This document shows positions 1-9,217 of a DNA stretch of 52,091 nucleotides, piece after piece. Origin of the DNA: an uncultured Collinsella sp. (lineage in GTDB: Bacteria > Actinomycetota > Coriobacteriia > Coriobacteriales > Coriobacteriaceae); NCBI GenBank assembly GCA_958439425.1, contig CAUBVH010000016.1, forward strand, positions 1 to 52,091. The letters are read 5' to 3'. Each line of letters begins with the position of its first letter. Position 1 is the first letter of the stretch. Under the pieces are notes generated by a model that had not been told where the DNA came from, ran no database searches, and saw only the letters and a program-made list of their open reading frames with translations. Made by a program: the position numbers and the translations under genes.

Positions 1-69
1 CACGAGCGGGGGCTCCTGTCTTTTTAGTGCCCTCGGATTGGGTCATAGTGTCTGTTTTATTGCCGTGAA

Positions 70-519
70 TCAACTGTCCGCATCGACATCGCCAGACTCC
101 ACCGTAAACGCCGGACCGGTACTCACCAGATAAAAACGGGTCACCCTGGTATCTCTAAATAGATAGAGCAAGCCCTGATCGCGTCGGCGTGACAAGTACG
201 CCACGTGGACCGTACCGAATTCTTCACCGTTTTCCTTCTTTAATATCAGGATGTTGGGGTCATCCGTACGCTTAAACTGCCCGTCTGTGCAGATTCCGTC
301 TTGGTCGACCAGCTGCCATCGACAGTTGTCCTCCTCAAGAAAAGCCAGGGTTTCCCGACTCGTTTTGTCATCCCGATAGTAACCATCAATGACAAAGCCT
401 TCGGAAGCACATTCCTGCATATAGGATGTTTCTCGACTTATAGCAAACAGCCCCGTAGCGCCCAAGAGCACAGCCAGGCAGACCACTGCAAGGGTTATCG
501 AAATAGCACGGCGACCCAT
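70..519 (-). CDS. small membrane-anchored protein, unknown function
   Basis: 149 residues. The N-terminus is basic (MGRR) and followed by one hydrophobic segment at about residues 5-27, which reads as a signal anchor or uncleaved signal peptide. The rest (about 28-149) is polar, with many charged residues and several aromatics, and would lie outside the cell. I recognise no enzyme motif. There is no lipobox cysteine directly after the hydrophobic stretch, although two cysteines follow within about 35 residues. The Shine-Dalgarno before the ATG is weak. It lies downstream of an arylsulfotransferase remnant on the same strand with a 190-nt gap (520-709) in which I see no further gene. Function unknown; that it is a real gene is likely from its length and domain layout. 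Confidence 0.6.
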   Translation of the reverse strand: MGRRAISITLAVVCLAVLLGATGLFAISRETSYMQECASEGFVIDGYYRDDKTSRETLAFLEEDNCRWQLVDQDGICTDGQFKRTDDPNILILKKENGEEFGTVHVAYLSRRRDQGLLYLFRDTRVTRFYLVSTGPAFTVESGDVDADS

Positions 520-709
520 GTTAGCCCAACCGATAGTTATTTAACGGAGCGCGAAACATACCTGGAACCTCCGATATCAGGGGGAACGTCACCTATGGCC
601 TGCCGGCAATCATATGTTTCCAACATCAAACCATATGGCTGCCACTCACGGAGGGGGCATCGGCGAACGGCGTGTTTTCATACTCTATTGGTCAAACCTA
701 AGCGCAGCG

Positions 710-1219
710 CTACAACTTGTACTTGTACACGCGATAGATGTACTTCTCGGCTTCCATCTCGTAGGTGGCGATGGGCAGTCCGCAGCGATCGTACTCGGTA
801 AAGGTCTTGGCCTGGCCCGATGCCACGAGCATGCTGTTCGAATTGCCGACGCGCTGCGCACTGCTGACGTAGCCCGAGAACGGCACCGCGATCTGGTCCT
901 CGAGCTCGTAGGTGCGTGCGGTCTCGTCCACCGCGAACACGCGCCCAAACGAATGCGTGCCCTTGCTGTAATCAGTCACTACCGCGGCGCCCAGCTGGCC
1001 CCAGTCGAACTTGGGATAGCTTTCTGCCGCACCAAAGTTGTTGTCGTATAGCAGCACCTGGTAGCGACCAATCGCGGTCGTCTCGTCATTTGGCAGATAG
1101 GTCAAACTGTGCTGGCCTGCGTTGAGCGAAAAATCGCCTTGGGCCCGCAGCAACTTGTCCCCAAAGCCCGGACCGGCCCAAAAATCGGGCAAGCCCACGG
1201 AAGGCTGTAGCAAGGTCAT
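710..1219 (-). pseudogene. 3' remnant of an arylsulfotransferase (ASST family)
   Basis: About 170 readable residues resemble the C-terminal part of bacterial aryl-sulfate sulfotransferases. There is a QHSLTYLP stretch followed by LLYDNN (the QHD/LPNG...FDN region), then a beta-rich section with a conserved Ser-Gly and GRVFAVDE block, ending in YIYRVYKYKL. Full enzymes run to about 550-600 residues, so the N-terminal two thirds, with most catalytic histidines, is missing. The open frame runs upstream straight into the terminator hairpin of the preceding gene, so no proper promoter or start exists. I read it as a decayed or truncated gene. The alternative is a short standalone beta-propeller fragment, which is less likely. 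Confidence 0.62.
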
Positions 1220-1236
1220 TTGCGCAACATATGTCC

Positions 1237-1276
1237 AGCAAAAACGGGTGGTAGCCGTACCGGCTACCACCCGTTT
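1237..1276 (-). terminator. Rho-independent terminator of the activase fusion gene
   Basis: A perfect 16-bp inverted repeat (arms 1242-1257 and 1261-1276, 3-nt loop) is followed on the minus strand by five T residues. It starts about 30 nt after the stop codon of the 1305-6095 gene. Confidence 0.9.
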
Positions 1277-1304
1277 GTCTCATATCCAGCCCAAAGCAGG
1301 CCAG

Positions 1305-4300
1305 CTACTTCTTAATGCCGCGTCCCAGGCGCTCAGCGACCGATGCAACGGCCTCCTCGCTGGCCGAGCTACAGCTCACGCAGCCATCGTGGGCACGCAT
1401 CTGGCCGGTGACCTCGTCCATGGCGAGCGGCGCCACCTTCTCGAGCTTAAAGCCCTTACCGGCGCGCATGTTTTCCTTGGCCACGCTGATCATGAGCTTA
1501 ATACGGTTGAGCTGGTTGACCTCGGACGCACCAGGATCATAGTCCACCGCAACGATGTTGCTCTCGGGATGCTGACGGCGCAGCTCCTTAATCACGGCCT
1601 TGCCCACCACGTGATTGGGCAGGCACGCGAAGGGCTGCGTGCAGATGATATTGGGTGCGCCATGATCGATCAGGTCGAGCATCTCGGCCGTGAGCAGCCA
1701 GCCCTCGCCCATGTTGTTGCACACCGAAAGCACCGTACGGGCCTTGTCGGCCATGGTGCCGATGCGCTCGGGCGCCTCAAAGCGGCGGGACTTCTCGAGC
1801 ATCTCCTCCACCGGCGTGCGCATCCAGTCCACAAGCTTGATGAGCGCTTGCATGCCCGCGCGCGTAGTGGCAGAGCTTCCCAGCTCGTCCTTCTGCAGCT
1901 CGGCGTTGCTCATGGAGTACAGGAAGAAGTCGAGCAGGCCCGGCACCACGGCCTCGCAGCCCTCGCGCTCGATGACATCGACCACGTGGTTGTTGGCCGT
2001 GGGATGGAACTTGACCAAGATCTCGCCGACCACGCCCACGCGTGGCTTGGTGCCCTCGCCCACAAGCGGCATGGAATCGAACGCGCGGATGGCCTCGCGG
2101 CACAGCTTGGTGTAGTTGTGGCGGTTGAACTTAGGCGCCAACTTGCGGGCGCGCGCCATGTACTCCTCGTAGAGCGCGTTGGCGGCACCGGGCGTGGCCT
2201 CGTACGGGCGGCAGCGGTAGAGCATCTGCATCATCACGTCGCCAAAGAGCACCGCGTAGACTGCCTGCTTAAGCAGCGCCGGCGTAATCTTAAAGCCGGG
2301 GTTGTCCTCGCCGAGCGCCACGGCCGAAAGCGAGATCACCGGAATCTCGGGGTGGCCGCTCTCACGCAGAGCCTTGCGGATGAGCGCGATGTAGTTGGTC
2401 GCACGGCAACCGCCGCCGGTCTGGCTGATGACCACGGCCGTCTTGGACAGGTCGTACCGACCGCTCTCGATGGCCTCCATGATCTGACCCGTCACCAGAA
2501 TCGACGGATAGCAGATGTCGTTGTTCACGTAGCGCAGGCCAGCCTCGACGGCATCGTGATCGGTCGAGGGCAGTAGTTCCAAGTTGTAGCCGGCACCGCG
2601 GAACACCTCTTTGACCAGGTCAAAGTGGATTGGTGCCATCTGCGGGCACAGGATGGTGTAGCCCTCCTCGCGCATCTGCTCGGTAAAGGGCACCTTGGGC
2701 CACGCGGTCGAAGCACTCTCGCGCTGAGCCTCAAACGTGTACTTGCGGCTCGCGAACGCGGGGGCATCCGTGGAGGGCGCCACCGGCGCGGCATCGCCCT
2801 GCTCGTAGGCCTCGCCCGCGGCCGTGGCCTCGGCCAAGCGCTCGGCCTCCTGGTCCTTAAGCGCCGCCATGAGCGAGCGGATGCGGATGCGCGCGGCGCC
2901 CAGGTTGGACACCTCATCGATCTTGAGCACGGTGTAGATCTTGCCGCTGGCTTCCAGAATCTCCTGCACCTGGTCGGTGGTCAGGGCATCGAGACCGCAG
3001 CCGAAAGAGTTGAGCTGGATCAGGTCCAGGTCGTTGCGCATCGTCACAAAACGGGCGACGGCGTACAGGCGGCTGTGGTACATCCACTGGTCGACCACGC
3101 GGATGGGACGATCGGGCTTCACCAGGTGCGCGAGCGAATCCTCGGTAAAGACCGCAAAGCCAAAGCTCGAGATAAGCTCGGGCAGGGCATGGTTGATCTC
3201 GGGGTCGTTATGGTAGGGACGACCGGCGAGCACGATGCCGTGACCGCCGTGATCCTCGACCCACTTAAGAGCCTCCTCGCCCATGGTCTGGATGTCCTCG
3301 TGGAAACGCGCATCGGCCTCAAAGGCAGCGTTGACGGCGGCATCGACCTCGGAGCGCGTGATCTTGGGTCCACGCACGCGACCGCGACCGGCTTGCGCAT
3401 CGGCCACACGGTCGACGGCGAGCACCTGATACAGACGGCGCTTGAGCTCGGTCTTGTCGTGATAGGGCACAAACGGGTACAGGAACTCGATGTTCTGCTC
3501 ACGGATCTCGTCGATATTGAGCGCCAGCGCCGTGGGGTAGCTCATGACGATGGGGCAGTTATAGCAGTTGCCAGCCGTCGGATCCTCCTTGCGCTCCCAG
3601 CGCACGCACGGCATCCAAATGAAGTCGACATCGCGGTCGATGAGGTTCATCACGTGGCCGTGGCTCATCTTGGCCGGATAGCACACGCTCTCGGACGGCA
3701 TGGACTCAATGCCCGCCTGGTAGGTCTTCTTGCTCGACTGGTCGGACAGCTGCACGCTAAAGCCCAGGCGCGTAAAGAACGCGTGCCAGAAGGGGTAGTT
3801 CTCGTACATGTTGAGCGCGCGGGGAATGCCGACGGTGCCGCGCGGGGCCTCGTCGGGGCTCAGCACCTCGCGGTTAAACAGCAACTCGTTTTTCTTTTTG
3901 AAGAGGTTAGGGGCCTCGGTCTTCTGCTTTTTGTGGCCGGCGCCCTTCTCGCAGCGGTTGCCGGTGATAAAGCGCCTGCCGCCGCCAAAGTCGTTGACGG
4001 TAAGCTGGCAGTTGTTGGAGCAACGGCCGCAGCGGACATGCTTTTGCGTCACGGTGAGGTGCGCGATGTCCTCGGCAGAAAGGATGGTCGAGGTGCCGTC
4101 GGCGCCGGCGCGGTCGCGGGCGAGCAGGGCCGCACCGTAAGCACCCATGCAGCCGGCGATGTCGGGACGCACGGCGTGCACGCCGGTGAGCTGCTCAAAT
4201 GCGCGCAGCGTGGCATCGGACATAAAGGTGCCACCCTGAACGATCACCTGGCTGCCGATCTCCTTGGGGTCGCGCAGCTTAATGACCTTGAACAGGGCAT

Positions 4301-6095
4301 TCTTGATGACGGAATAGGACAGGCCGGCCGCGATGTCGCCCACCGTGGCACCTTCCTTTTGCGCCTGCTTGACGCGCGAGTTCATAAAGACCGTGCAGCG
4401 GCTGCCCAAATCGACCGGGGCCTTGGCATGGATGGCGGCATCGGCGAACGCGCGCACGTCCATGTTCATGGACACGGCGAAGCTCTCGATAAAGCTGCCG
4501 CAGCCCGATGAGCAGGCCTCGTTGAGCATAATGTGCTCGATGACGCCGTCCTTCACGCGCAGGCACTTCATGTCCTGGCCGCCGATGTCCAGGATAAACT
4601 CGACACCGGGCAGGAATGCCTTGGCGCCGCGCAGGTGCGCGACGGTCTCGATCTCGCCGGAATCGGCCTTGAGGGCCTCGATGAGCAGCGCCTCGCCGTA
4701 GCCCGTGGTGGTCACGTGGCCGATGGTGCAGCCGGCAGGGATGTGATTGTAGAAATCGGCCATGATGACCTTGGCCGTGCCCAGGATGTCGCCGTTGTTG
4801 TTGCCGTACCAGGTGTGCAACAGCTGGCCGTCCTCGCCCACGAGCGCGGCCTTCATGGTGGTGGAGCCGGCGTCGATGCCGATGAACACGCGGCCGGTGT
4901 AGCCGTCGAGCTTACCCTTGGGGACGACTTCCTGGTCGTGGCGGTTCTTGAACTCGGCAAAGTCCTCGTCGGTGGCAAAGAGCGGATCCAGGCGCTCGAC
5001 CTCGGCACCCTGCGTGTCACCCAGGCTGTCGATGGCCTCGATAAGCTGCGGGAACGTGCTGAGCTTGTTGGACTCGTGCGCCATGGCAGCGCCGCTCGCC
5101 ACAAACAGGTGGGCGTTTTGGGGCACAATGCGGTGCTCCTCGTCCAGGTTGAGCGTGAGGTAGAAGCGGTGGCGCAACTCGGAGAGATACTGCAGCGGGC
5201 CGCCCAGGAAGGCGACGTTACCGCGAATGGGACGGCCGCACGCCAGGCCCGAGATGGTCTGGGTCACGACGGCCTGGAAGATGGAAGCGGCGACGTCCTC
5301 GGGGCGGGCGCCCTCGTTGAGGAGCGGCTGCACGTCGGTCTTGGCAAAGACGCCGCAACGGCTGGCGATGGGATAGATGGTGGTGGCGTTGGCCGCGAGC
5401 TCGTTGAGGCCGCTCGCGTCGGTGTGCAGCAGAGTGGCCATCTGATCGATGAACGCGCCCGTGCCGCCGGCGCAGGTGCCGTTCATGCGCTGCTCGATGC
5501 CGTTGTCAAAGTAGATGATCTTGGCGTCCTCACCGCCCAGCTCGATGGCGACATCGGTGGCCGGGATAAGGGTCTCGACGGCGCGTTTGCTGGCGATGAC
5601 CTCCTGGACAAACTCCAAGTCGAGCCACTGGGACAGCAGCAGACCGCCCGAGCCGGTGATGGCGCAGGTCATCTGGGCCGTCGGCAGCACAGTCGCGGCG
5701 CCCTCGAACAGATCGCGGGCGCAGGCACGGACGTCGGTGTGGTGGCGCTGGTACTTGGCGTAGACGATCTGGTTGTCATCGTTGAGCACGGCAAGCTTGA
5801 CGGTGGTGGAGCCCACGTCGATGCCCAGGTGCAGGTTGCCGCGGGCGGCCTCGGGGTTGAAGATCGCGCCTTCGGGGGCGTGGGCGGCGGTGGCGGTTAC
5901 GGACTCGGCAACGTTGGGCGTGGCTGCGTCAGCGGTGAGCGTCTCCCCTGCCGCGTTCTTGGCATCGGCAACTGCCTCGGCAACTTTCTCGGCAGCCGCG
6001 GTCGCGGCCTTCTGCGCGGCGTCCACCACGGCGGGCGCGGCCTCGCGTGCGGCAGCGACCATACGATCCTTGATGCCCTCGACGAGTTTGCTCAT
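1305..6095 (-). CDS. 2-hydroxyacyl-CoA dehydratase activase/dehydratase fusion (two ASKHA domains, DUF2229, HgdB-like)
   Basis: 1596 residues. An Ala-rich, probably helical leader (1-85) precedes a first BadF/BcrA/HgdC-type ASKHA ATPase domain (GIDVGSTT at 91-98). A second follows (GIDAGSTT near 404). Each keeps the two cysteines that bridge a [4Fe-4S] cluster in HgdC (NGTCAGG and SRCGVF; NEACSSG and SRCTVF). Near 685 is a further cysteine cluster (CGRCSNNC...CEKG). From about 750 comes a DUF2229 region and then HgdB-like dehydratase-related sequence to the C-terminus. In the family the ATPase drives ATP-dependent electron transfer to a radical dehydratase. The substrate of these giant fusions is not established. 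AGGAGAG lies before the ATG. The TetR gene upstream ends 11 nt before it, so the two are one operon. Confidence 0.9.
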   Translation of the reverse strand: MSKLVEGIKDRMVAAAREAAPAVVDAAQKAATAAAEKVAEAVADAKNAAGETLTADAATPNVAESVTATAAHAPEGAIFNPEAARGNLHLGIDVGSTTVKLAVLNDDNQIVYAKYQRHHTDVRACARDLFEGAATVLPTAQMTCAITGSGGLLLSQWLDLEFVQEVIASKRAVETLIPATDVAIELGGEDAKIIYFDNGIEQRMNGTCAGGTGAFIDQMATLLHTDASGLNELAANATTIYPIASRCGVFAKTDVQPLLNEGARPEDVAASIFQAVVTQTISGLACGRPIRGNVAFLGGPLQYLSELRHRFYLTLNLDEEHRIVPQNAHLFVASGAAMAHESNKLSTFPQLIEAIDSLGDTQGAEVERLDPLFATDEDFAEFKNRHDQEVVPKGKLDGYTGRVFIGIDAGSTTMKAALVGEDGQLLHTWYGNNNGDILGTAKVIMADFYNHIPAGCTIGHVTTTGYGEALLIEALKADSGEIETVAHLRGAKAFLPGVEFILDIGGQDMKCLRVKDGVIEHIMLNEACSSGCGSFIESFAVSMNMDVRAFADAAIHAKAPVDLGSRCTVFMNSRVKQAQKEGATVGDIAAGLSYSVIKNALFKVIKLRDPKEIGSQVIVQGGTFMSDATLRAFEQLTGVHAVRPDIAGCMGAYGAALLARDRAGADGTSTILSAEDIAHLTVTQKHVRCGRCSNNCQLTVNDFGGGRRFITGNRCEKGAGHKKQKTEAPNLFKKKNELLFNREVLSPDEAPRGTVGIPRALNMYENYPFWHAFFTRLGFSVQLSDQSSKKTYQAGIESMPSESVCYPAKMSHGHVMNLIDRDVDFIWMPCVRWERKEDPTAGNCYNCPIVMSYPTALALNIDEIREQNIEFLYPFVPYHDKTELKRRLYQVLAVDRVADAQAGRGRVRGPKITRSEVDAAVNAAFEADARFHEDIQTMGEEALKWVEDHGGHGIVLAGRPYHNDPEINHALPELISSFGFAVFTEDSLAHLVKPDRPIRVVDQWMYHSRLYAVARFVTMRNDLDLIQLNSFGCGLDALTTDQVQEILEASGKIYTVLKIDEVSNLGAARIRIRSLMAALKDQEAERLAEATAAGEAYEQGDAAPVAPSTDAPAFASRKYTFEAQRESASTAWPKVPFTEQMREEGYTILCPQMAPIHFDLVKEVFRGAGYNLELLPSTDHDAVEAGLRYVNNDICYPSILVTGQIMEAIESGRYDLSKTAVVISQTGGGCRATNYIALIRKALRESGHPEIPVISLSAVALGEDNPGFKITPALLKQAVYAVLFGDVMMQMLYRCRPYEATPGAANALYEEYMARARKLAPKFNRHNYTKLCREAIRAFDSMPLVGEGTKPRVGVVGEILVKFHPTANNHVVDVIEREGCEAVVPGLLDFFLYSMSNAELQKDELGSSATTRAGMQALIKLVDWMRTPVEEMLEKSRRFEAPERIGTMADKARTVLSVCNNMGEGWLLTAEMLDLIDHGAPNIICTQPFACLPNHVVGKAVIKELRRQHPESNIVAVDYDPGASEVNQLNRIKLMISVAKENMRAGKGFKLEKVAPLAMDEVTGQMRAHDGCVSCSSASEEAVASVAERLGRGIKK

Positions 6096-6106
6096 TGTCT
6101 CTCCTC

Positions 6107-6817
6107 TTAGTTGTTGGACTCGACGGTTGCGGCGGTGTCGGCCGCGTCCTCGAGCTGCAAGTTCAATAGCTTCATGCCGTATTCCGGCACGTTGATATCG
6201 ATGGGTTGGCCATACAGGTCACCAGGGCGCACAAAAGCGAGCACCGTCATAATGCGCGCCATGGCCTCGGGCGATTCGGTGAGCCCACGCTCAAACCAGC
6301 GCTGAATCATGCCGACCTCGGCGCTCACGACGTAGGTGACGTAGTAGTCAAAGAACGTGCCCAGCGCCAGGCCCAAAATGCCCGTCTGCGCACGCGGCAC
6401 CACAGCCTCACGCGCGGTGTCGATGATCCTTTTAATGAAGGCCTGGTCGCCGCCCGGACCCAGCAGCGCACCGATTAAGTCGCGGTTGGCCGCAAGATAA
6501 CGCAGCAGCTCAACCGAACCGGGCGCCGGCTCGAGCTCATCGATGTTGTGATAGAGATCAGGCAGCTGAGCTGCGGTGATGAGCTCAATGCGCTCACGGA
6601 TCTCGGCCAGCAAGCCGTCCTCGATTTGATTGATAAAGTCGGGGATATCGCGGTAATGCGAATAGAACGTGCGGCGCGTAAGGCCAGCGCGCTCGGTGAG
6701 CGACGCGACATTAATGCGCGAAAGGTCGCCGCTTTCGGCAAGCTCGCTGGCAAGTGCCTGGCGAAGGGCACGCTGCGAGCGAAGGGACCGGCGATCGCAT
6801 TTCTCGAGCTGGGACAA
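6107..6817 (-). CDS. TetR/AcrR family transcriptional regulator
   Basis: 236 residues. The N-terminal TetR helix-turn-helix is clear at about residues 13-60 (INVASLTERAGLTRRTFYSH, the family's strongest signature), followed by an all-helical ligand domain. The start is a TTG codon (6815-6817) preceded by AAGGAGGA; no ATG gives as complete an HTH. It is the first gene of an operon with the activase/dehydratase fusion, so it probably controls that enzyme together with itself. Two palindromes sharing ATTGCACA lie just upstream and are good operator candidates. The ligand cannot be read from sequence. Confidence 0.9.
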   Translation of the reverse strand: MSQLEKCDRRSLRSQRALRQALASELAESGDLSRINVASLTERAGLTRRTFYSHYRDIPDFINQIEDGLLAEIRERIELITAAQLPDLYHNIDELEPAPGSVELLRYLAANRDLIGALLGPGGDQAFIKRIIDTAREAVVPRAQTGILGLALGTFFDYYVTYVVSAEVGMIQRWFERGLTESPEAMARIMTVLAFVRPGDLYGQPIDINVPEYGMKLLNLQLEDAADTAATVESNN

Positions 6818-6838
6818 GCGTCCTCCTTGTTACTCAGC

Positions 6839-6883
6839 CTGTGCGCTATTGCACAGTGCGAGTATTATTGCACACCGTGTGCA
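6839..6883. promoter_or_regulatory. candidate operators of the upstream TetR regulator
   Basis: Two palindromes stand 13 nt apart. CTGTGC-N6-GCACAG is at 6839-6856 and a perfect 15-bp palindrome TGCACACCGTGTGCA is at 6869-6883. Both contain the direct repeat TATTGCACA. They start 22 nt upstream of the TTG start of the minus-strand TetR gene and overlap a possible -10 (TAATAC on the minus strand). The layout fits autorepression; binding is inferred. Confidence 0.55.
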
Positions 6884-6910
6884 TCAACACGTAAAGGCAA
6901 TATTTGGGTT

Positions 6911-6936
6911 GTGGCGAAGGGGCAGTTCCCTTGTCA
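6911..6936. repeat. degenerate CTGTCCC-family hairpin
   Basis: GTGGCGAAGGGGCAGTTCCC followed by TTGTCAC forms an imperfect stem (GTG...AAGGG / CCCTT...CAC). It resembles the perfect hairpin at 21518-21546 and reads as a decayed copy of the same dispersed element. Confidence 0.4.
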
Positions 6937-6957
6937 CATCCATTCTCTCCTGGTCCC

Positions 6958-7023
6958 GTTAATGGGACCGACGGCCTCCACACCTGTTGCATCATGCCGG
7001 TAACGATCGATAAGGAGGCCGAC
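6958..7023 (+). promoter_or_regulatory. shared leader of the module A-B gene
   Basis: GTTAATGGGAC (6958-6968) is followed after 31 nt by GTAACGATCGA (7000-7010) and after 13 nt more by the ATG, with AAGGAGG in between. The B-module gene at 9956 has the same elements at exactly the same spacing. GTTAAT could be a -10 or part of an operator. Confidence 0.5.
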
Positions 7024-9147
7024 ATGAACAGCCAGGCAAACGATAGCATCAGCGATACCGGCAAGGACCTTATCCTCAGCTGCATCAAAAGCCAGGAGTT
7101 ACGAGACCACATGCGTGAATACCTATACTGGCCAGCGCCGATCATCGCCGGCTCGCTGAAGACGCTTGGCGAAAAACGCATCATGCTCGAGCAGCTTCAC
7201 AAGGAGGTATCGCCGGAGCTGGTCGGAGATATCGATTCGCATCTCACCCAGCTCAACAGCGCGCTCGACATGCTCAACAACGTCGAGCGCGACCGCGGAA
7301 TCCTCCTACTGCACGTCATGTTCTACAACGAGGAGGAGCGCGACGCCGACGCCCTTGACGGCCCCTTCCCCACCGCATCCTGGGAAGCCGCGCAAACGCT
7401 CATGAAGCGCTACATCGAAGAGTATCCTGACGACGATTGGTCCGAATCGTACTGGAAGATCAATCTCTACACCTCGGAAGACCTGCACGAGCACCAAACG
7501 GCGCAGCCCTCCCTGGCGTTTGCGGCAACCAAGGATGGCGAGCTTATATTCCTCCGCGATCTGCGTAATCACCGCACTCGCAAATCGCATGTCGAAAGCG
7601 CCTGGCGAAACGATAGCAGGCGGTTCTGCGCGAACGACGAGCCCATCTACACACCGTGGGTACCGGGCGACATCCTCAAGATCGACGGTCGCCCCTTCGA
7701 CCACGGGCCTCGCTTTGCCGTTGTGCTCGAAAATGACTACGAGCACACGCTCCGGGGACAGATCTGGTGCGCAGGGCCCAGCAAAGATCACGGCGTTAAG
7801 GAGGGTTCGCTTTCATCCGGCACCTTCAGCGACAGTCTCTTGGACCCCTTCATCCCCTCCGCCCTCTACACCGCCGAGCGCTACACCGGCGAGCTGCCGG
7901 ACGACTGCGCATTTATGCTCGAACTTTCGCAGAAGCTGCACGACGACCCCAACTACGGCAAGCAATGGTCCGAAGACTCGGTCGGGCACGATTGCCTGCA
8001 GCCGCACCGCAAGTCCACCAGTCAAAGTGAGCTAGATATTCGTCCGGACATCTTTGAGTTTTTGGACTCGCGCAGCATTAAGGAGCATCTTCAACGAATC
8101 GACTACGAGCTCACCACACCCGTAGCGGCTTTCATCGTCGACCGCTCGCGCAAAGCAACGCTACAGCAAAAGCTCGAAGGCTGGCAAAAGGTCATCGATA
8201 ATATGCCCAATTGCACCATGAGCCGCAAGAACGACACGGTCAACATCCCGGACTTCCATGCCTTTCTGCGCAATGTCATCAGGCAGGAGCAAAGAAAGCT
8301 CGCACACTTTAAAAGGACGGACGGTCAAAGCCTGTATTTCTTTGAGGACTACTCGTGGGACCGGCGTGACCGATGCGACCTTCTTTACGGCCCGTACAGC
8401 AGTTATCAAAAGTGCTTCGATGCAATCTGGATAGAGCTAGAAGGTGATAATCCCAAAGCCATCAGAATCACTCGTCGTCCCATCGACCCAGACGAAGACC
8501 ACTATGCCGACGACATGGTCTTACTCAATGCGAGCGGCGAAGTAATGTCTTGCGATTACCGCAACAAAAGCGAGTGGGACGAGGAGGGCACCGCAAGCGA
8601 TTTTGAGGATATGTGGTTTGATATCCCGACGCCTTTTCATGCCGGAGACATCGTCTGTAACCTCCAACGCCCCGACGAGCCGATGGTGCTGTTTGACCTG
8701 CAAACCTGGGGGTCCACACGAGTCGACAAAGAACTTGTCTCTTCCGTCTACAAAGACCGCCTCGTTGAAAAGGCAGACAAGCTATTGCGCTGGCACCGAT
8801 ATGACGGAGACACCAGCGACATGTACGCCTACGGGTGCCAAGTCTCATCCGCCTTGCATTTCCCCTTCTACATTGGGGAGCCTGAAGGCTTTCTTTTGGA
8901 CATTGACTATTATCGCGAGCCGCTCAAGCCGGCAGAGCGAATCCTCTACGGCGTCAGGGCGTATGTCAAAGGCGACCTGGCGGTTGACTCGCTCACCGCG
9001 ATGGCCAGCGCATGCGAGCTGCAGGCACTGGCGGAGAAAAAGGCATGCGGCTTCGAGGACGCAGACAGCTGGCTCAAGGACCGCTACCCGGAGCTGTTCG
9101 ATGCGACGATAGACCCTTTGCTAAAGGGAGATAGTACCAGTTGCTAG
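7024..9147 (+). CDS. two-module (A-B) protein of unknown function
   Basis: 707 residues, cytoplasmic, no signal or membrane segment. I do not recognise a known domain. Residues about 1-335 (module A) resemble the whole product of the 11083 gene: GPFP.ASW.AA, then SYW.I.L, then a P..GDIL.IDGRP segment. Residues about 337-707 (module B) resemble the whole product of the 9956 gene: DSR.I..HL..ID, KATL..K...W.....MPNC, IPDFHAFLR, RITR.P.D.DE.H, DIPTPFH.GDIV, LFDL.TW, FP.YIGEP and GDL.VDSL.A. Both modules carry a P-hydrophobic-GDI motif, so A and B may be ancient duplicates. The start is the ATG with AAGGAGG 5-6 nt upstream; a longer frame from 6904 lacks such a site. Rich in Trp, Tyr, Asp and Glu. 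Confidence 0.75.
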   Translation: MNSQANDSISDTGKDLILSCIKSQELRDHMREYLYWPAPIIAGSLKTLGEKRIMLEQLHKEVSPELVGDIDSHLTQLNSALDMLNNVERDRGILLLHVMFYNEEERDADALDGPFPTASWEAAQTLMKRYIEEYPDDDWSESYWKINLYTSEDLHEHQTAQPSLAFAATKDGELIFLRDLRNHRTRKSHVESAWRNDSRRFCANDEPIYTPWVPGDILKIDGRPFDHGPRFAVVLENDYEHTLRGQIWCAGPSKDHGVKEGSLSSGTFSDSLLDPFIPSALYTAERYTGELPDDCAFMLELSQKLHDDPNYGKQWSEDSVGHDCLQPHRKSTSQSELDIRPDIFEFLDSRSIKEHLQRIDYELTTPVAAFIVDRSRKATLQQKLEGWQKVIDNMPNCTMSRKNDTVNIPDFHAFLRNVIRQEQRKLAHFKRTDGQSLYFFEDYSWDRRDRCDLLYGPYSSYQKCFDAIWIELEGDNPKAIRITRRPIDPDEDHYADDMVLLNASGEVMSCDYRNKSEWDEEGTASDFEDMWFDIPTPFHAGDIVCNLQRPDEPMVLFDLQTWGSTRVDKELVSSVYKDRLVEKADKLLRWHRYDGDTSDMYAYGCQVSSALHFPFYIGEPEGFLLDIDYYREPLKPAERILYGVRAYVKGDLAVDSLTAMASACELQALAEKKACGFEDADSWLKDRYPELFDATIDPLLKGDSTSC

Positions 9148-9151
9148 GATT

Positions 9152-9184
9152 AAAGGGTCGACGCCCTAGCGGCGGCGACCCCTT
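9152..9184. terminator. hairpin between convergent genes
   Basis: A 14-bp stem (arms 9152-9165 and 9171-9184, two mismatches, loop CTAGC) lies 4 nt after the A-B stop and before the 3' end of the minus-strand macro gene. T-runs are short on both sides, so it probably acts as a weak bidirectional terminator. Confidence 0.55.
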
Positions 9185-9217
9185 CTGTTATGCTTCGATG
9201 CGCTGTTCATCGGCACA

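Noticed and set aside
1122..6110. Long open frames on the plus strand opposite the activase fusion (up to 628 codons)
   Set aside because: They are antisense shadows of a GC-rich gene: His/Ala/Arg/Gly-rich translation, no ribosome binding site and no family motif.
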